From Gnetum montanum (Eukaryota > Streptophyta > Gnetopsida > Gnetales > Gnetaceae): a stretch of DNA of 64,000 nt. The translations under genes and the position numbers were made by a program. Shown one piece after another: positions 46,234-58,763 of this stretch. The stretch's first letter is position 1; each line of letters opens with the position of its first letter. The notes beneath the pieces were generated by a model. The model was not told where the DNA came from. It searched no databases and worked only from the letters and a program-made list of their open reading frames with translations. The stretch covers positions 226,723-290,722 of the forward strand of contig MNCI01007825.1 of NCBI GenBank assembly GCA_015680685.1, given 5' to 3'.

Positions 46234-47530
46234 ATGTCTCTTTCACAAGATAGCGATAATGCAACATCTAGTGAGGAAATTCATTGGAGAACCAACGAAG
46301 GAGTTTGAAGTATTCAATCTTATCCAGGAGTTTCATATGTTCATAAACACCCCAATGATACTCAAGGACTTTTGTCATCCAACTCAGACACCTCTAGTGA
46401 AGATGGGACATCCCCAAGAATGAATGACTATTCCTTAAGGGGTCAACGTAGAAATAAAAATTGAACCCACAAGCAAAGTCAGGAACACCAACATGAACAA
46501 AGACAACATTGTCCCGACTCACAAACTTATAACCTACTTAGTGATGATGAACCCCTATTGACCACTAAGAGCCTAATGCATACACAAGAGGCTATTTAAA
46601 TATCTTGCAAGCATCATAAGGAAAGTCATCTACCCATGCTTGATTTAAACAACTTTTTCAAGTTTTCAGGAGGCTATGATTTATATCTGCAACATCATTT
46701 ACAAGCCTTCCATGATGCCTATGTATGGAACAATATTGATAATGGATGGAAAAAAATTAAGCACTTTCCCATGACACTCATTGTCCAAGCAAAAGTATGG
46801 TATAGGTCTTTAAAACCAAAATTAATTCGATGTTGGCCAACAATGGTAGCACTCTTCAACGAAAGATATCAAACCTATGCAAGAGCGTCAGCCTTGAGGA
46901 GACAAATCCAAGAATGAAAACAAGCACAACATGAACCCTTGGACATGGCCTTAGAAAGATATTATGCACTGTTAAATAACTACCCAAGCCATGGGTTCTC
47001 CAAGGAGAGGCTAATGTACCATACGATAGATGGGCTCCGTAATGAAACAAGGGAAACCTTAGGGATGTATGCCCCTGGTCAACTATATGAACTACAAAGC
47101 CATCAATTCCAAGAGCTTATTAAGTGACTAGAAAAAGAAGAAGGAGAAATGACTAAATGGGAGAATGTTGAAAAATCTCAACGGGACCAAAATCTCAACC
47201 TAATAAAGGTCCATAATCAGGAAGAGGAAAAATCAACTCACCTCAAGGAGGTGGAACCATCTTTGCCAATATTACAATCACTAGATGAAATTGAGGCAAA
47301 GATCAATAAGATGATGAAGTGGATACATGAAAAATGTGGAGAATATGCCAATATTATTGGAGGTAGAGCCATGATGAACCAAGAAACAAGACAAAATACC
47401 ACTAGACAATCAGAAAGAAGGGTAGAAGAGAATAAGAACTTAACTGCCAATCATACGTATCAATGTAACATTTACCTATACGATCACCCCAAAGGTCAAT
47501 TACCCTTTGTAGTATCCTTCAAACGATGAT
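46234..47530 (+). pseudogene. Element E gag, truncated
   Basis: One frame from MSLSQDSDNATSSEEIHWRT, aligned end to end with B gag. Core: LDLNNFFKFSGGYDLYLQHH, IVQAKVWYRSLKPK, GFSKERLMYHTIDGLRNE. Stops include TGA at 46915 where B has TGG (a G-to-A change) and one at 47125. The knuckle reads CNIYLYDHPKGQLP, so two Cys ligands are lost. It is cut off just after the knuckle, so the Pro-rich tail is missing. Confidence 0.8.
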
Positions 47531-47585
47531 GAATTTTGGAAAATTTATGCACAACTGAGAGTGTACCCTTCTAGTTCCATTGTTG

Positions 47586-48154
47586 GGACCTGCAAATAGA
47601 AGATCTTATAGAGTACATGGAATTGGTAAACCTACAATATGCCAATTTGGCCATGTTAATAGTAGGATGCTTGAGAACAAAGATGGAGAAGCAAGTAGCT
47701 ACCACCTAAGCCAAATATGAAATAGAATTTGTGAAGCATAAGAAAATGTTGCAGAGGATAGAAGTCACAAATTCTGAGTTAGAGATGGTTAAGGCTAGCT
47801 ATCAAGGGCAAAAAGATGTCACAGTACACTTGGCTCGATGGCTAGAGCCTACAAGGAGGAATGATGGCTATAGATTACCAACACTATAAGGATAAAGCTA
47901 GAGCCTATAAGGAGGAATGATGGCTATTTGCAGCCTAGCATGTCAAAGCAAATCAGATGTTCCTGCAACTACCGTGTCCATGGGAAGTGTCGACTCCATC
48001 AAACATTGGGACATTAGCATGGGTGGCATAGGACCCCTGAACTAAAGAGGAAAAGCTCCAAGCACTCCTTCATAGCCACTAGATCCCAAAACCTAGAGCA
48101 CAAGACAAGGGGAAGTGACCCATGTAGGAGTCACCGCCACCTAGAACCACATGA
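47586..48154 (+). pseudogene. Element E ORF3 C-terminal remnant
   Basis: Reads DLQIEDLIEYMELVNLQYAN then KASYQGQKDV, aligned with the end of B ORF3, and ends PPPRTT before TGA 48154. A 57 bp local duplication (about 47840-47930, GCCTAYAAGGAGGAATGATGG) adds a repeat. Only the last coiled-coil part survives. Confidence 0.7.
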
Positions 48155-48252
48155 GTTCCAATAAAAATTTGTAACTATAATTTTGTGTTCATGTCGCAAT
48201 TTTGTTGCATTCAATTCTCCACTATGGCATGAATAAATTCCTAGTCCGTCAA

Positions 48253-48342
48253 TAATCCCATACCTATGGGCTTGTTCTTATTTTGTTTAACTCGAGGATG
48301 AGTTTTCATTCATTTGTGGGGGTATGATGAACCATGATTTGT
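48253..48342 (+). other. Element E pre-LTR segment, polypurine tract and 18 bp LTR stub
   Basis: AATAATCCCATACCTATGG, AACTCGAGGATGAGTTTTCA and TTGTGGGGGTA, then TGATGAACCATGATTTGT (48325-48342) identical to the start of LTR E, after which the sequence changes abruptly. Confidence 0.8.
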
Positions 48343-48544
48343 ATAATTTTGTACATCTCCTTTATTTTTGTAAACAAGAACAATAAATCTTTTTCTCCAA
48401 TTAGTAGGCATTTCTTCATCATTTAAAATTTTGTTAAATAATTGTATCATCCAAGAAACTATTGTATCTCCTAATGCTTTCCAAGTTTATATAGGAATGT
48501 CATCTAGTTTAATGGCTTTTCTATTTTTTATTACCTTGGAGAAG
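48343..48544 (-). pseudogene. LINE (non-LTR retrotransposon) RT fragment
   Basis: On the minus strand: SKVIKNRKAIKLDDIPI, stop, TWKALGDTIVSWMIQLFNKI, LNDEEMPTNWRKRFIVLVYK, NKGDVQN. This is the typical entry to the LINE RT domain (KAxGxDxIPxExWK ... LFNxIL ... MPxxWRxSxxxPIYKNKGD). About 65 residues with one stop. It is cut on one side by the LTR E stub and on the other by LTR D. Confidence 0.85.
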
Positions 48545-49482
48545 TGATGAGCAGTGAGGTACCCCTATGCCCAACCATATGAATCACAAAGTGTTCACAC
48601 ACGATTTAGTTGAGTTCCAAAGACTTTGTAGTTTCTAGTGCACTACTCTTTTAGAAAGTGAACCTTGCCTTAAGGTTGTTCATTGTCTTCCCAATTACAC
48701 TTGTGACATACATTGGTATGGTTAAGTGTAATTAAGGCATTTGATTTTTATCATTTTTTATTTTATGGTTTTGGTGTTTAAAGAGAGATAAAGTAGTTTG
48801 ACTAACTAATTTAACTTAACTAATTAACTAGCATCTAATCAGTCATAACATAAGCATCATGTCCCACTTTCCATACATGTCTTGAACCCACATATCCACT
48901 ACTGGGTTGCTGAGCACTATGCTACTTGGTGTACCAAGCAATAATGTTGCTGGGGTTACTAAGCAAATACATGTTACACTCGAAGTGGTCATACTTATGT
49001 TTTTAATCTATCTAGCTTATCTTGTTTAATTACCTCATTAGCTTAATTACTGGAAAACATTTAATAATTAATTAAAAACATTAAATGCATAAACAAAATA
49101 TTTAATCTTTCCAAAATTCTGCAAGGTTTATGAAAAAGCTCATCTTTATTGCCACACACACTATTGTGCTCAGGTGCAACAATGCTTGAATAAAGATTCG
49201 TACACTCAATGACTCCTACTACAGGCACTCGGGAGAAAAATTCTAAGAAAAATTCTAACTCTCAAATGAAAAAACTGTAAGAGCTTCACTATGACTAAAG
49301 TCTCTATTACCATAAATGTGGTTGGTGAGTGCATATTTATAGCCAAAAAGTAGATACTACGTTGATGGGGCCACATCGATGCATGTTATGAAGCAACAAC
49401 TAGGCCTCGTTGATGAGACCCAATCAACGAGGTCATCTCAATGAGGCCTCATTGACATAGCTAAAAAAACTACAACTCATCA
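48545..49482 (-). repeat. Element D 3' LTR (938 bp)
   Basis: On the minus strand starts TGATGAGTTGTAG and ends CTGCTCATCA. TATAAATA (49334-49341) is preceded by GTTGAT/ATCAAC words such as CCTCGTTGATGAG and CAATCAACGAGG, which recur in its internal promoter block. Motifs like TTGGTGTACCAAG and CTACTGGGTTGC correspond to the R/U5 repeats of the other LTRs. Confidence 0.85.
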
Positions 49483-49560
49483 TATCCTCATAGCTAAATG
49501 AAAACTCATCCTCGAGTTCTTTTACAAAATTGGGAAGGTATGGGATTATTGACTGACCTT
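49483..49560 (-). other. Element D pre-LTR conserved segment and polypurine tract
   Basis: On the minus strand AATAATCCCATACCTTCCC, AACTCGAGGATGAGTTTTCA and a mutated tract (TATGAGGATA) before the LTR. Confidence 0.7.
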
Positions 49561-49726
49561 TCACAAACAAAAATAGACTAACTTGACAAAAATGAAGTGC
49601 CTAGGTGTATAGATCAACACATTACAAAAATGCTAGTGTTCATCACACAAAATTGAACACCATGACATGACTCTTCAAAAACTTGGCTAGCACATTCCTT
49701 GATGGCATGAAGTTTGATGGAGAAGA

Positions 49727-52610
49727 TCAAATAGTCCAAGGAAATGGTGGCTCCTAAGGTTCTGAGGGACCTTGACCAGCTTCACACACATGCGACAGTC
49801 AAGGTAGTTGTGACTATCATGTTGCTACTATAACTTTTGGCATAAGATAGAAAACATCCAGTAGTGCTTTCATTTTCTCCTCCTTACTTCTGGGATTATG
49901 CACCATCCATGTAGCTTCACCAATGTGGGTTGAAATGGGCACATCCCAAGGACATGGGATTGTTGAAAATAGTTCATTTGCATTGATGAACTAGGCAACG
50001 AATTATTTATATTCAATATCAAATGCTCTGACTATATCCTTCACCTCTTGGTAATCATTAATCCTTTTGGCTAGGTTCTCCACAATTGACCATTGATTTG
50101 TGAATCATGGTTTGAGAACTTCAAGTTCAACATTTTTAGTCTCAAGCTTTTGCTTGGTGTCTTTATGGTGCTTGAACTCTACCTTGTATAACAAATATGA
50201 GCTAGCCACTTGTTTCACTAACTCTGATCATGGCCATCTAGTAGTCAGCATAGCCAGGTTCGCATATCAAAGATTGGACAACTCCATATATTTTATCATT
50301 TCTTCTATTTCCAACTCATTTAGGTGAATCTCTACTTTGTTGTAGGCATCAATCCCATCAATAATGAGCTACTAAACTTCTTTTCCTTGTTGGATTTACT
50401 GAAGTGCTTCATTAATTTTTGCCTTCACCATTTGGATGTGCTTCTTATTGACTTCTTTCTACAGGCCAACCTTGTCTCTATAGTGATTCTTTACATTTTC
50501 AAACTTGAGAGCCTCATTTTTCCAAGCAACAATCTTGACGGAAAACTTCTGATGCAAGGCATGAACTTCTTCCATTGATAGCTTTTAATTTTCTATGGTC
50601 AATCTCCTCAATTCCATATTGACCCTAGCTAGCTTCTATTACTGTTGATGAATAAATTCTTACATCTATTCCTTTTGCACATCAACATTGTATAGGTGGT
50701 GATTTTGTGTAGTCAAAGCCTAGTTCTCTTATTGCATTTGAGCCAAGTCCTTCTAAACTAAATATGTTTTTACCTTTGCTATAGATTGGCTGAAGACAGC
50801 CATCATTTCTTCTTCCTCATCCTTCCTAAATCATTGTTGAAGTTGTTAGAAAGTTTCATCTTTGATTGTTGTTAGGCTAAGGATTGTAGGATCAGCAAGA
50901 CGGGCATGTAATTCGACAACCTCTACAGCTAAGCATTGATTTTGTGCTTGAGCCCTTTTGAGTTGCCCCTTTAGAATGATGCATTTACCCCTTGCATCTA
51001 GTAGCTTTACTTAAGTTGTAGTGATGTCGAAGATATCCAGAATCAATTGCCCAATCCCCACCAGTCGATCTAGCAATTCTTCATGCTAGGCTACATTTAG
51101 TTTTTCGTTGACCATGCCTGTGGATAACTACACATCTCAAAGTGCAAATACGTTTAGTACTACAAGTGCATTAGGTGCTTTAGCGACATTGTCAACAACT
51201 ACCTCAACTACTATCTCTTGCCCTTAGTGCTACATCACTAGGATAGCTACCCCTTCACCTTCTTCCAATCACACCGATAGGGTGGTGGTAGTCCTAGAGA
51301 TTTCTAGGAATAAATGATGTCATGATAAGGACACTGTCACCTCTCGAGCATTGGGATTAGACCTTGTGGGAAACTACATTCTTTGGGTAGAGAAAATTGG
51401 TCCACCCCTCCTCATCTGGCTGATTATTCGAGCCATCTTATTAAGGTGACTCATTGTTGGTCTATACATAGATGGATTCACACCACTCATTCTTGCATGC
51501 TACTCTTGCTCACTCAAGAGCTATTCTTAGATTTTGTGCAAGTGCTCCATGGCTACACATGTCTCTGATGTAATTTCTTTACTAGGAATTGGTGGTGGTA
51601 GCTACTCCTCTACTTGAGTTATCATTAGCATCTTTTCTTTCATAATGTCATATCATGAGGCCAAAGGAGCATGCCTAATTGTGTCGTTGAAATAGCAAAT
51701 GATCCTTGCCCTTTTGCAGAGTTTTTGGATGAGGCATGGAAATGGTAGGATTTTCCTTCTGTGTTCATTTTCCCTTAAGCACTTTTTAATCTCTAAATAG
51801 ATGAGTTGTGGAAAGTTGATGAGAAATCTCCTACTTAGAGTAGCGTAGGCTTGGTGGAGAAGGCAATCATGTTACTTGAACTCACCATTGGATTGAGGTG
51901 ATAGGCCACTATTTTGAAATAGATGTGCTCCACAAATGTGAGCAAATCATACTCTTTATGGTTGACCCTATAGCACTGCTAAGTCCACTCCTTTTTGGCC
52001 TTAGGATCACCTTTCATTGGTATTTCTGCCAACTATGTCCCAGTGTCAGGAAACCCCAGTGCCTATGTGATAGCCTTGGCTAAGTAGGATACCTGAATAT
52101 CCTTGATTTTGACTATGGACCTCAACGTTCTATTGTTCCAGAAAAGATATGCTTCTTCCATGTACCATTACCCACTAGATGTGCTGATTGGCCACATGGG
52201 AGAAGTTTATAGTTGTGTTTTGACATCTACTAGAGCTTTTTCTATGAATGATCCAAAGTTGATTTCTTAAAGAACTAATCATTGAATTTCTTAGGATCTG
52301 ATGATGTCAAGGCAGGCCTAACTCAAAGTGATTTCAAGCCTTGGCATGGGTCCTAGTATTTCTCCTCATTGTGATTGTTCTATGGGCACTTCTTCTTCTA
52401 GAATTTTTCAAATAGATTCCACTTTTAGCTTCTCACAAAGAGGTCCCATTGCATGGGTTGCCTTTGGTGGTTCTTAGGCTTGTTCTTGTTGGCGCCTTCT
52501 AGCTTTGGGTCATTTCGCCCTTGGTTGAGAGGGTTCTCATTTTGTAATCATTTTACAGACCATGGATTAGCAATCTGATGTCAAGGCAGGCATTTTAGTC
52601 TTGGTGCCAT
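49727..52610 (-). pseudogene. Element D ORF3 remnant
   Basis: Minus-strand start ATGGCACCAAGAC at 52610, after GGTTACAG, matching the start in A. Soon after, about 69 bp are duplicated (GACCATGGATTAGCAATC at 52558 and 52627), giving a second decayed ATG near 52551. The domain and long charged coiled-coil region align with A and C along the length, to the stop at 49727 after PPFPWTI. Size (~2880 bp) agrees with A, B and C. Many stops. Confidence 0.7.
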
Positions 52611-53064
52611 CTGTAACCACAATAAGACCATGGATTAGCAATCCTTGTGTAATATGAAGCAATTGGGATACCTTTATTTCTTTAGGATATTTACACTTCA
52701 CTAAGTTATGATTATGACTAATTTAATTACTATAATAATTATTTTATTTATGTGTTATTGTTAATAAATCATCTTCGAGGTTTTTGGAAGGGTTAACTCT
52801 CAGAAAAATTGGTGTTTGTATATTGTTAAGTTTATTAATCCTTTAGGGGAGTTAGAAAAATTTTCAAAAAATTTCATCAGAAACCTTAAGGTTTGTGGCC
52901 CCAACAATAAAGAGATTATCTCTAGTAAGAGCAAGGTCAAAGAATAGAGTGATTTGGATAAATGGTTGGGAAGTTAAGGGCTCTAGAAGGTTTTGGACTC
53001 TAAAAAATTACAAAAACTCCCTATGTGTTGTGAGGCAAATGACAAAAAATTTCTAAGTGCACAA

Positions 53065-53165
53065 AAGTATATATATGATTTTTGCATTTTATTGATGAGG
53101 CCTAGTTGATGGGGTCTCATCGACGAGGGAGGTTGTGTTTTCAAGGCCTCAATGACATAGCTATT
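53065..53165 (-). promoter_or_regulatory. Element D internal promoter-like block
   Basis: Minus-strand TATATATA near 53069-53076 is 466 bp upstream of the ORF3 ATG. Before it, CTCGTCGATGAGACCC, CATCAACTAGGCC and ATGTCATTGAGGCC closely echo words before the TATA of LTR D (49370-49460). An internal promoter related to the LTR is inferred. Confidence 0.5.
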
Positions 53166-54789
53166 GACCATCATAGACTAGCATTGACTTTGGTCAAACT
53201 TGCAAAATACAAAGAGTTTTTGAATAAAATTGGGGTCAAATGAAAGCTCAAAAGGCGAATAATAGTATGAAAATATGAGAAGAGGATTTTGGAGCTCACA
53301 AATTTGGAAAAATGGAGAAAAAATGATTTTGGGAATGAATGAAATAATAAGTTAAGGAAAACTAAGAGGAATACACAATGGAATATGTGAAAGATAAGAT
53401 TGTAGCAATGTCAAAGGTAAGAAACCTTAACTAATCAAACCAAGAGCTATGCAAGTGGGTCCTCCCCATAGTAGGCTCATGCCCTTGTTGCCTTTGCATA
53501 ACCTCAACTAAGGATTCTATGGGCCCCATAGTCGATTAATGATCATGAAAAGTTAAGGACCAACCAAAAAGAATCTATCCAAGAATTCCAACACATCAAA
53601 CCAAGACATAGAGCATAACATAGAACCTAGCCGTGAGGTGAGTTATGGTAGCATGAATGGATGATGTAGAAGGTGGAATGGAATTCTGAATTAAGGTCAT
53701 AAGAGGTTCCCTATGGAATTTTGTGTTTAAGATGACTTGATAAGATCCATCCTTAGTTCTAACCAAAACCAACCACTTTCAATGACTTTGCATCACCACT
53801 CTAAGACTGATCCACCCACATGATACATGAGAATGCTTCCATAAAACAACCACCATTCCATATAGACAAGAAAAGAAAGAAGTAGGAAGTGAGAGAGGGC
53901 CTTAGTTAGAGGATACCTTTAGGCATAGATGCATGTCTTTTGAGTCCCATAATGAGTGCTTGTAGCATGTTATGTGCTTTGAATTTCCATCATTTTTTTT
54001 GAATTTTTGGATGGGAACCACACCATGCAAAGACTTATTCGTTTATTATGTCTAAGGGGTATGCTTTGAATTCCCATCATATTTTCTTTTTTTTTTAAAT
54101 GAGAACCACACCATGCAAAGAATTTATTTGACTTCATATTAGTGGTTGGTATGGAATCGTCAGAAGTCTATTAACAACACTCAAGCATATAAGCAAGTAG
54201 AAGAGTACAAAGAGTATTAAGTCCTCTTGAAGTCACACCCTTTACAAACCTTTGAGTCCTTCCTAATTTTAAAACTACCAAGGTCATTGATTGATTAAAA
54301 GTTTCTTAAATGGAAGGGACCTCGAATTCCCAGAAGAAGGAAAATCATAGAGTTTATTGGATGGGCAGATGAGGTGGACCAACTACCTATTCCATGAAAA
54401 ACAAACCATGTTATAGTTGTCAGACATTAGAATTCAAAAATAGAAACCAGACATTGACAATCACAACACAAAGCACAAACTATGATCAGTAAATAGCAGC
54501 GACGACACTATGTCATGTGGAAATAAAGTAATTTTATTAGTAAAAATGAGAAAATATCACACTTGAACAAAACAAAACAAAGTAAAAAATATAAGAAAGT
54601 ATGAAATAATCAAGAAAGGTTCAAAGGTAGTAATGATGGTGTAAAATTAGAAAAATCTGAAAATCAAAAATTTGTAAAATAAATAACTTATAAAATCAAA
54701 AACATGGAAAAAAAAGTAGAAAAATTGAGAAGCCATATGGATTGTTAGCATGGATTCCCATCTCCCCATGACTAAGTTGGGAGGAGGAG
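53166..54789 (-). other. Element D spacer between pol and ORF3
   Basis: Noncoding family spacer. The conserved block lies at about 53915-53950 in decayed form. A local duplication of GAACCACACCATGCAAAGA (54015 and 54102) is present. Confidence 0.55.
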
Positions 54790-57700
54790 ATCTGAAAAAT
54801 GGAACATGGTTGTCCATCCGTCGAGGTGGTAGTTGCACTGGCTTGTCATAGTTCAAGGAAAGGTTTTACTTGTTGGATATTGACTAGTTGCTTTTTATTT
54901 GGGCTTTCAAGCTTGTAGATTAACATGGTCCCAGAGGGAAAGATTTGATCAATTATATAAGGTCCCTTTCACAATGTTTGAAATTTTACCTTTTGAGGTA
55001 CATGTATGGGGTTCCAATAGGGAATCTATTTCCTACTTGAAGTTTTACTTTCCTTATTCTGAGGTCATAACATTGCTTGTTGAATGCCTTGTGCACCTCA
55101 TTCAAAGATAGGGCCACCAATTGATTTTTATCTAGTACATTTAGGTTGATCAATCTTTCTTTTTGTGCTAAACTTAGGTTAAGATCCAAATCATAGGCTG
55201 TTGAGAGTGTACAAAGCTCAGATTGAATCAGGAGCATTGGAAGTTTTCTGTACACTAACTCATAGGGAGAGTAGCTAATAGCAAGTTCCCATGTTGAATG
55301 GTAAGCTCAAAGGGCATCGTTAAGTTTTGTACTCCAATCTTTCCTATATTTTCCAATGGTTCATGTTAGTATTTTTGTGATCTCTCAATTGGTTACCTCT
55401 ACTTGATTGTTGGCTTGGTGGTGGTAGGGTGTTGTTAATTTATGTTTAACCCCTAAGCATTGCATTAACTTTCTAAAAGTGACACCTATGAAATGAGTTC
55501 CATTGTCAAAAATTGGTGAACGTGGCATCCCAAACCTATTTATAATATGTTGTTGTATAAATCTAGTAGCAGTAGATGATGTACAATCATTAATGGCTAC
55601 TACTTCTACTCATTTTGTGCAATAGTTGATTGCTACAATAATATATGCCTTTTTTTTGGACATGGATGTGATGGGACCCATGAAGTCAACACCCCATATG
55701 TCAAAAGGTTCTAGTGGTTGAATCCACTGTTGAGGACCTTCCATGTGAGCAGTCATCCCCTCATCTCATTGACAATACTTACAAGATCGGACAAATTAGT
55801 GGACATTCTTAAAGATTGTAGGCCAATAGTATCTTGCCATCAAGATTTTTATGGCCATGCATCTCCTTACATAGTGGCCTCTGCAAGGTCCTTTGTGAGC
55901 ATCTTGAAGAACACATAGTTGATCTTCGTCATAAACACCAATGAATCAAGCCATTTGCACACCTTGTAATTGTGTTCATTGATTTCCATAAAGTATTTGG
56001 TCCAATGAAGAAATTATTACTTCTTTCTAAACTCAAGATCTTGTGGCATCTCATGAGTAAGAAACTAAGTGAAGATGCCATTATACCAGGTTGTTTTTAC
56101 AAGTGTTTGGTCATTTATTGCTCCTATAAAGAGGAATTCATCTAGAAACTGATCAGAGAGCAAGCTCTTGTTCTCTTTATTATCCCATCTCAAGCAAGAG
56201 AGGTGGTCGGTGACTACATTCTCAGTTTCTTTTTGAACTACCATTGTGAAATCGAATTCCTACAAGATCATGAGCCATCATATGATACAAGGGCTCACCA
56301 TTGGCTTGTTCATGAGGAAGCAAATTTCACTATGATCCATGTGAACAAATACTTTGTAGCCAAGCACATAGTGCCTGAACTTTTTGAAAGCATACACCAC
56401 AGCCATTAGTTCTTTTTTCATGGTTGTGTAACTAACTTGTGCTTTCACAATGTTTCGACTCATATAGTGGATGTAGTATGGGCATTTCTTATTGTCCATA
56501 TATGTGACCACTGCTCCCAAGGTGTAGTTAGATGCATCCATCATGATATGGAAGGGTCAAAACTAATCTAGTGATCGTAGGATTGGTGTTTCTATGAGTT
56601 TCTCTTTTAACTATTAGAATGCATTGTCACATTCCTTGGTCCAGATGAAAGATGCATATTTCTTTGTAAGTTCTACCAATGGTTTTGTGATCTTAGAGAA
56701 ATTATTGATGAATTATTAATAGTAGCTAGTGTGTCCAAGGAATGAACAAACACATTTAATGGTTTCTAGTTGGCAGGTTATTCATTGGAGATCCTTATCT
56801 TATCTAGGTCTACCTCAATCCTTTTTTGCAAAATTTAGTGCCCTAGTACAATGCCTTCTTGGACCATGAGAGGGCTATTTTGCCAATTGAATCATAGATT
56901 TGTTTCTACACATCTCTTCAGTACTTACGTAAGGCATTCCAAGACTTGCTCAAATGTTGCTCCATAGGTGGAAAAGTTATCCATGAAGACTTCCATACCA
57001 TTATCAATCTACTATTGGAAGATACTAAGGACCATGCATTGAAATGTTGTAGGGGGATTGCATAGACCAAATGGCATCTTACAATATGCAAAAGTCCCCC
57101 AGGAACTTGTGAATGTTGTCTTGGCCTAATCTTTTAGCACAATTTGGATTTGGTTATAGCCACTATAACCATCCAAGATGCCTAGATATGGTGTCCAACA
57201 CTTGATTCACAAATGGAAATGAAAAATGATCTTTAAATGTTGCCATATTCAATAGTTTGAAGTTGATGCAAATCCACCATTTGCCATGTTTCTTTGGCAT
57301 GATTACAAGTGGGCTAACCCACTCACTATTCATGATGGGATAGATGAACCCTACCTTGAAGAGTTGTTCTATTTCCTCCTTAATGATTTGCTTCAATTTG
57401 GGGTTCAACCACATTTGATGTTATCTTCTAGGCTTCATGCTCCAATTAGTGTAAATGCAATGCTAGCATATCCTTGGATTGATTCCTATTAGCTCAAGAC
57501 ATGACCAAGCAAAGGCTTTTGGCCATTTGTTAATCACCTTTAATAGCTTTACTTTTTGTTCAAGGGTAAGTCTAGCATTAATTATGACTAATTTACCATT
57601 GTTTAAAAATGCCTATTCCATGTTAGCTGGTAGAGTTTTAAGCTCTAAGGGCTCCTACTTGAAGTTATTAGGGATTTCCAACTCTCCCCAATAGGTATTA

Positions 57701-58763
57701 TCACCTTCATCAAAGAGTTGGGAATGAACTTGTTCAAGTTTATCCATGCCTTCAAATAAGCACATGTTAGGCTCTCAGTTGGTTCCATGCATAATGTGCC
57801 ACTATTTGATTCAACTATCAGTGACTAGATGCCCTCTTATTTTGTGGCTGCAATATAAAAATACTTTTGAATATTGATTTCTTGTGCACACTAATTACAT
57901 GCTTTAATGTATCTACCTATGATGAACTAAATCTTTTCTATGCAATTATACCCATTATTATTGTACATGATGCATGGAATACACTTCTTCTCTATCTTAT
58001 CCAATTCATTTTCTTTAGATGTTTTCAAAGAGAGATCCCTAATGCCCATACATGTGTTGACCATGCTTAACCAAGCTCTTCCCATAATGATGGGGAAATC
58101 TCTTTTGTAGTTTTTAACCTTGTTCATTAGAAAATCAACAAGATAGGACCACCTACAAACTATGGTCACAATGTCCTCTATTAATTCTAGAGGGATAGTA
58201 ATTGACTAATCTGCCAATTCTATATGGATGTTGCTTTTCTTGAGAAGTGGTAGGTTCTAGGCCTTGTACATGTCATGGGAGATGAGATTAACTCTAGAAC
58301 CAAAGTCAAAAAGAGACTTACATGGATCATGTCTACTAATTTTTAGGCCAATGAGTGCACTTCTTGGGTCAGATCTTTTTATGAAAAGATTGCGAGCCAT
58401 GATCTAGTCAGAAACAACATGAGTTAGCATCACAGTGCAAATCTGAGGTAGCACTTGGTTTGAAGGGCACTTGAAGGTAGTTGATGTAGAGGATGAGGAT
58501 ATTAGAGATGAAAGATGATTAGTCATATGAGGTTGTGAGGTTTGGAGAGGACTATTGGATCAAAAGAAGAATCTTTTTCTAGATCCATTGTCCAAACCAC
58601 TTGGCTAGAAAGCTGGTTCTGAATGTATATCCCTCGTAGCATTTCATTGTTATGGCGATGGAGGAATCTCACCCTACATGGATGGAGTAACTAGGTCGAA
58701 AGTGGAGGTATGTGTACAGATGGATGCGAAGGGTGGTATGGATATGAATATGGATTTGTACAT
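54790..58763 (-). pseudogene. Element D pro-pol remnant with end of gag
   Basis: Minus strand, from high to low coordinates: gag tail traces (58760-58450); protease with LFDFGSRVNLISHDMY at about 58300 and FPIIMGRAWLSM; RT with WLNPKLKQIIKEEIEQLFKV, WVSPLVIMPKKHGKWWICIN, LLNMATFKDHFSFPFVNQVL; an active-site reading FMDNF near 56970-56985 instead of FMDDF; RNase H with YIHYMSRNIVKAQVSYTTMK, ELMAVVYAFKKFRHYVLGYK; integrase with the H2C2 and core regions (55900-55500) and the C-terminus KERLINLNVLDKNQLVALSL. It ends near 54790 (QLPPRRMDNHVPFF). The Asp-to-Asn change alone would abolish RT activity. Confidence 0.85.

Larger units (their letters stand above)
45246..48342 (+). mobile_element. Element E: internally deleted copy, gag joined to ORF3 tail
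   Basis: 5' LTR, primer site, gag, then near 47530-47585 a jump to the last ~190 codons of ORF3, polypurine tract and only 18 bases of 3' LTR. Pol, the spacer and most of ORF3 are missing. The 3' LTR stops at 48342 where LINE sequence begins. Confidence 0.8.
48545..58763 (-). mobile_element. Element D: minus-strand Athila/Tat-like element, 5' truncated
   Basis: On the minus strand: gag tail, protease, RT, RNase H, integrase, spacer with internal TATA, ORF3, polypurine tract and 3' LTR. The 5' LTR and most of gag are missing; at about 58764 the sequence switches to a plus-strand copy of the same family (G). Confidence 0.85.
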
